A stretch of DNA of 16,352 bases from UBA5177 sp002413265 (GTDB lineage: Bacteria; Chloroflexota; UBA5177): contig DAIORV010000047.1 in the NCBI GenBank assembly GCA_036752825.1, forward strand, positions 1 through 16,352. Reading direction: 5' to 3'. Below are positions 13,644 through 16,352 of this stretch, one piece after another. The notes beneath the pieces are model-generated. The model did no database searches, was not told the DNA's origin, and worked only from the letters and a program-made list of their open reading frames with translations. Position 1 is the first letter of the stretch. Every line of letters begins with the position of its first letter. A program made the translations under genes and the position numbers.

Positions 13644-14840
13644 TTGAATCCGTCCGCATGGATCCGGTCGCTCGCTCGCACTTCGATCCATCGCTTCCTT
13701 CATCTGTTGATTGGGTCGGTCGGGATGGTTGCCATGCTTGGCAACCGTCGACGCGAAGAACCGGCCGGCTCAGTCCGCTCCATCCTCATCGTAAGGCTCG
13801 ACCTGCTTGGAGACGTCGTCTTCACGCTGCCGCTGGTTCGCGGACTTCGCCAAGCGTACCCTGACGCTCGCGTCGTTCTCGTCACACTTCCGTATACCGC
13901 TTCAACTGCCGAAGCGGACGGAGTGGCCGACGAGGTGATCACTCTCGATAGCAATAGGGTTCGGCGCCCCCCGGGGATGATCGATCCTCGAACCTGGCTC
14001 GGTTATATACATGTCATCCGTCGAATCCGAGCACTGCAGCCAGATCTTGCAATCAGTGTGGCGGGGAAGACGGCCAGTCTGGTGACCTTCCTCTCAGGCG
14101 CAGCTCGTTCCACGGGCTATGAGGGGGAAGCGTATCGCTTCATGCTCTCGGATCCCGTCGCTGGCGGTCGGTACGAAGAGCGTGTGCATGAAGTCGAATA
14201 CGTTCGCCGTCTTGCGCGCTACAGCGGCGCCGCCAATTCGCCGCGCCAGCTATCAGTCCAAGTGACGGACAGAGATGTCCGGTCAATGGAGGCCAAGCTC
14301 GGATCTCTTCGCCTGGCGCCGAACGGTGCCCTTGTGGTGGTGCACGCCGGGTCGATCAACGGATCGGCCAAGCGCTGGCCTTCCTCGAACTGGGCTGAGT
14401 TCGTGGACGCCGTCACCGCTCGGACGGGAGCTACCGTGGTCCTTGCCGGTGCTGAGTCCGACAAGGCTCTTTCCGAGGAGGTGTTGAACGGAGCCAGAGG
14501 TCGTGTTCGTTCGCTGGTTGGCGAAACGACTGTTGGCGAGCTGGTAGCGCTGATCGCTCGTGCCGATTTGGTGGCGAGCGGCGACAGCGGACCGCTGCAC
14601 CTGGCGGTGGCTCTTGGGCGTCCCCTGGTGGCCGCATACGGGCCGACAGACCCGTACGGCCACGGGCCCTATCACCCCTCTGCTCCCGTGCGAATCCATC
14701 GGAAGGATCTCCCATGCAGTCCCTGCTACTCGATGGCCGCGGTTGCCGATTGCCCTTTGGGAGACGCGCTTTGCATGAAGCTCATAACCGTTGAAGAAAT
14801 GGTGCAGAGCGTGGTCGATCTGCTGGACGGGGCCGCGTAG
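13644..14840 (+). CDS. Family 9 glycosyltransferase (heptosyltransferase-like)
   Basis: GT-B fold transferase of the ADP-heptose:LPS heptosyltransferase family, acting on a cell-surface glycan precursor at the inner face of the membrane. From the TTG at 13644 it has 398 residues. ILIVRLDLLGDVVFTLP (from residue 47) opens the N-terminal domain. HAGS with KRWP (about 234-246) and SGDSGPLHLAVALGRP (from about 312) are the donor-side motifs. A C-terminal CSPC...C...CM cluster (C358, C361, C370, C377) is common in the family. The start is uncertain: TTG 13617 overlaps fabZ by 17 bases without a ribosome site, TTG 13644 has AGGGAG very close, and ATG 13725 would drop a basic/hydrophobic N-terminal stretch. 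Sugar and acceptor cannot be deduced, and no other LPS gene is nearby. Confidence 0.88.
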   Translation: MNPSAWIRSLARTSIHRFLHLLIGSVGMVAMLGNRRREEPAGSVRSILIVRLDLLGDVVFTLPLVRGLRQAYPDARVVLVTLPYTASTAEADGVADEVITLDSNRVRRPPGMIDPRTWLGYIHVIRRIRALQPDLAISVAGKTASLVTFLSGAARSTGYEGEAYRFMLSDPVAGGRYEERVHEVEYVRRLARYSGAANSPRQLSVQVTDRDVRSMEAKLGSLRLAPNGALVVVHAGSINGSAKRWPSSNWAEFVDAVTARTGATVVLAGAESDKALSEEVLNGARGRVRSLVGETTVGELVALIARADLVASGDSGPLHLAVALGRPLVAAYGPTDPYGHGPYHPSAPVRIHRKDLPCSPCYSMAAVADCPLGDALCMKLITVEEMVQSVVDLLDGAA

Positions 14841-14848
14841 CGAACCAG

Positions 14849-15967
14849 CTATCCGGAAGCGAAGACCAGCTTCTGGTGCCTCAGCAAGATGCTCTGCAGA
14901 ATTCCAAGAGATGCCAGCGTCGTTATGAGTGAGCTGCCGCCGTAGCTGAGGAGTGGAAGAGGTATCCCGGTGACGGGCATGAGCCCGACGTTCATTCCGA
15001 TGTTCACGAACACTTCAAACATCAGCATGGACAGCACGCCGGTTGCCAGCAGGCGCCCAAACACGTCGCCCGCCATGAAAGACACGCGCGCGATCCTCAT
15101 GAGCAACATGACGAAGATTGCTAGCAGGCACAGCACTCCCAGGAAGCCGATCTGCTCTGCGATAACCGAGAAGATGAAGTCCTTGTCTTCCACTCGAAGG
15201 AGGCCGAGCTGGCTCTGCGTACCCTGCTGGAACCACTGGCCAAGAAGGCCTCCAGAACCCACGGTGATCAGGGAGTGGATGACGTTGTAGCCGGCGCCAA
15301 GAGGGTCTTGCTGCGGATTGAGAAAGATAAGGAAGCGCTTCTGCATGTACTGGAACTTGTGGACATGGCTCATCACGGCCCAGGCTCCAGGTAGCGCCGC
15401 CAAGCTAGCCAGTCCGAGGGTTGACAGGTGAAACGGCCGGACACCGGACATCAGTGCGATGCCGACCCAGATCGCTATAAAAACCGCGCTCGTCCCAAGG
15501 TCCGGCTGGTACAGAACCATGCCGGCGGGTATCAGCATGAAGACAAGAGACTTGAGGACTGTGCTGAATCGTTCGATCGAGTGTTCGTTGTCGGCAAAAT
15601 ACTTCGCGAGAACGATTGCCAATAGAAGCTTCATAGGCTCCGAGGGTTGCAGCGGTAAGAGGCCGAGACTGATCCAGCGCTGCGCGCCGTAGGCCGAATG
15701 TCCCAGCGCCAGCACGACCCCGAGCAAGCCAAGGTTCATCGCGTACAGCGGCATAGCGAAAGAACGCAGCAAACGGTAGTCGAAATTGGTCAGCGCGAAG
15801 AATAGGGCGAGACCGAGCAGCGCATACATCGCTTGCCGCAGCGGTGTTCCGGAAGTAACCCCCGATGTTGGCCAGCGAGAGATGGCCAATAGCGTAAACA
15901 CGCTGAGCCCGACCAATCCCAAAGGTATCGCCGCCAGCTGCAGATCGAAATTATTCCAGTGCTTCAT
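14849..15967 (-). CDS. rodA: RodA, SEDS peptidoglycan glycosyltransferase
   Basis: Polytopic inner-membrane enzyme that polymerises lipid II during lateral wall growth, paired with PBP2. The 372-residue protein has about ten hydrophobic segments. SEDS-family landmarks are GAQRWISLG (94-102) followed by QPSEPMKL (107-114), QPDLGTS (154-160), GAGYNVIHSLITVGSGG (224-240) and KDFIFSVIAEQIG (262-274), whose D263 corresponds to the essential aspartate of RodA. The C-terminus has PVTGIPLPLLSYGGSS (331-346), the family signature. The ATG lies two bases after the PBP2 stop with no clear ribosome site, so coupling is likely. It converges on the glycosyltransferase with 8 bases between stops. Confidence 0.95.
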   Translation of the reverse strand: MKHWNNFDLQLAAIPLGLVGLSVFTLLAISRWPTSGVTSGTPLRQAMYALLGLALFFALTNFDYRLLRSFAMPLYAMNLGLLGVVLALGHSAYGAQRWISLGLLPLQPSEPMKLLLAIVLAKYFADNEHSIERFSTVLKSLVFMLIPAGMVLYQPDLGTSAVFIAIWVGIALMSGVRPFHLSTLGLASLAALPGAWAVMSHVHKFQYMQKRFLIFLNPQQDPLGAGYNVIHSLITVGSGGLLGQWFQQGTQSQLGLLRVEDKDFIFSVIAEQIGFLGVLCLLAIFVMLLMRIARVSFMAGDVFGRLLATGVLSMLMFEVFVNIGMNVGLMPVTGIPLPLLSYGGSSLITTLASLGILQSILLRHQKLVFASG

Positions 15968-15969
15968 CT

Positions 15970-16352
15970 TTAGTGGCCGCCCGTGCTCGCGAGGCTCCGC
16001 GTCACATCACTGAGCCAGTTCTGCTTGACCGGGGGAAGATTGAAGTAATCGTCCAGCAGCTTGCGGGCGATTGGGGCAGCGGTGAACGCGCCTTCTGATC
16101 CCGCATTCGGGACCAGCACCACGACGGCGACCTTGGGCTGACTGAAAGGAGCGTATCCAACCCACCACGCGTCCGCCGCAGCTACATTCGGCTGGTTTTC
16201 AGGATGATCTTCAGCTGTGCCCGTCTTGCCGGCCGGGTCGATTCGATTGTCGACGACGTTATAGCTGGTTCCTTTGGGGAACGGCTGCACCGAGGCATGC
16301 AACCCGCTCTGGATGAGTGCGATGTTCTCCGGGGCGATAAAATTCCGCCGCA
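15970..16352 (-). CDS. mrdA: Penicillin-binding protein 2, C-terminal part, 5' end outside window
   Basis: Transpeptidase that cross-links peptidoglycan in the elongasome. Only the last 127 codons are visible. The third active-site motif, KTG, stands in AGKTGTAED, followed by AWWVGYAPF and the family ending AAPIARKLLDDYF. The SxxK and SxN motifs and the membrane anchor lie beyond the right edge. A PBP2 identity rather than FtsI rests on the immediately following rodA and on the VGYAP...APIARK ending. Confidence 0.9.
   Translation of the reverse strand, partial: RRNFIAPENIALIQSGLHASVQPFPKGTSYNVVDNRIDPAGKTGTAEDHPENQPNVAAADAWWVGYAPFSQPKVAVVVLVPNAGSEGAFTAAPIARKLLDDYFNLPPVKQNWLSDVTRSLASTGGH

Noticed and set aside
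14841..14848. Terminator between the converging glycosyltransferase and rodA genes
   Set aside because: Only 8 bases separate the stops and I find no stem plus T tract around them.
1..16352. CRISPR array, tRNA/rRNA genes, insertion sequences or prophage
   Set aside because: No spaced direct repeats, cloverleaf-like segments, transposase/integrase motifs or phage genes were seen.

Overview
The window is a GC-rich, gene-dense bacterial fragment of about 16.3 kb with 14 supportable protein genes, two of them cut by the window edges. Many starts are GTG or TTG and stop/start overlaps of a few bases are common. I cannot place the organism firmly. The rod-shape pair PBP2-RodA shows a peptidoglycan-walled bacterium. 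The large secreted subtilase with a PA domain, the archaeal-like class III aminotransferase and the overall style would fit Chloroflexota/Dormibacterota-like terrabacteria, but that is a guess from gene style. A run of ten Ns inside one gene marks a draft or metagenome scaffold join.

Left arm (1-4821, minus strand): a tight five-gene unit read from right to left. The order is histidine ammonia-lyase (hutH), a CPBP-family membrane protease, a YfcE-like metallophosphoesterase, a secreted SLT-type lytic transglycosylase, and an M24 Xaa-Pro-type peptidase that runs off the left edge. The first three genes overlap end to start. A perfect hairpin sits in the one wider gap, between the phosphoesterase and the transglycosylase.

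Middle (4822-9297): a short divergent region with two perfect dyads separates hutH from a plus-strand class I glutamine-amidotransferase-like peptidase (C26, gamma-glutamyl-GABA hydrolase type). That gene converges on a 1132-residue secreted subtilisin-like protease on the minus strand. The protease has its own well-formed sigma70-type promoter, a PA insert and an unusual GATase/ThuA-like C-terminal region.

Right-centre (9298-14840): two divergent units share a 127-base control region with overlapping back-to-back promoters and a dyad. Leftward are ornithine carbamoyltransferase, a class III aminotransferase interrupted by the N run, and a small Cys-rich protein of unknown function. Rightward are carbamate kinase, fabZ and a family 9 glycosyltransferase, coupled by overlaps or very short gaps.

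Right edge (14849-16352, minus strand): rodA, preceded by the C-terminal end of PBP2 (mrdA), converging on the glycosyltransferase with only 8 bases between.

Taken together, much of the window reads as amino-acid scavenging: extracellular and Xaa-Pro proteolysis, histidine deamination, gamma-glutamyl hydrolysis, ornithine/omega-amino transamination, and an OTC plus carbamate kinase pair able to turn citrulline into ATP. No arginine deiminase and no other hut genes are present here. Cell-wall genes (transglycosylase, RodA, PBP2, glycosyltransferase) are interleaved. I see no tRNA, rRNA, CRISPR array or insertion sequence, and no convincing intrinsic terminator.
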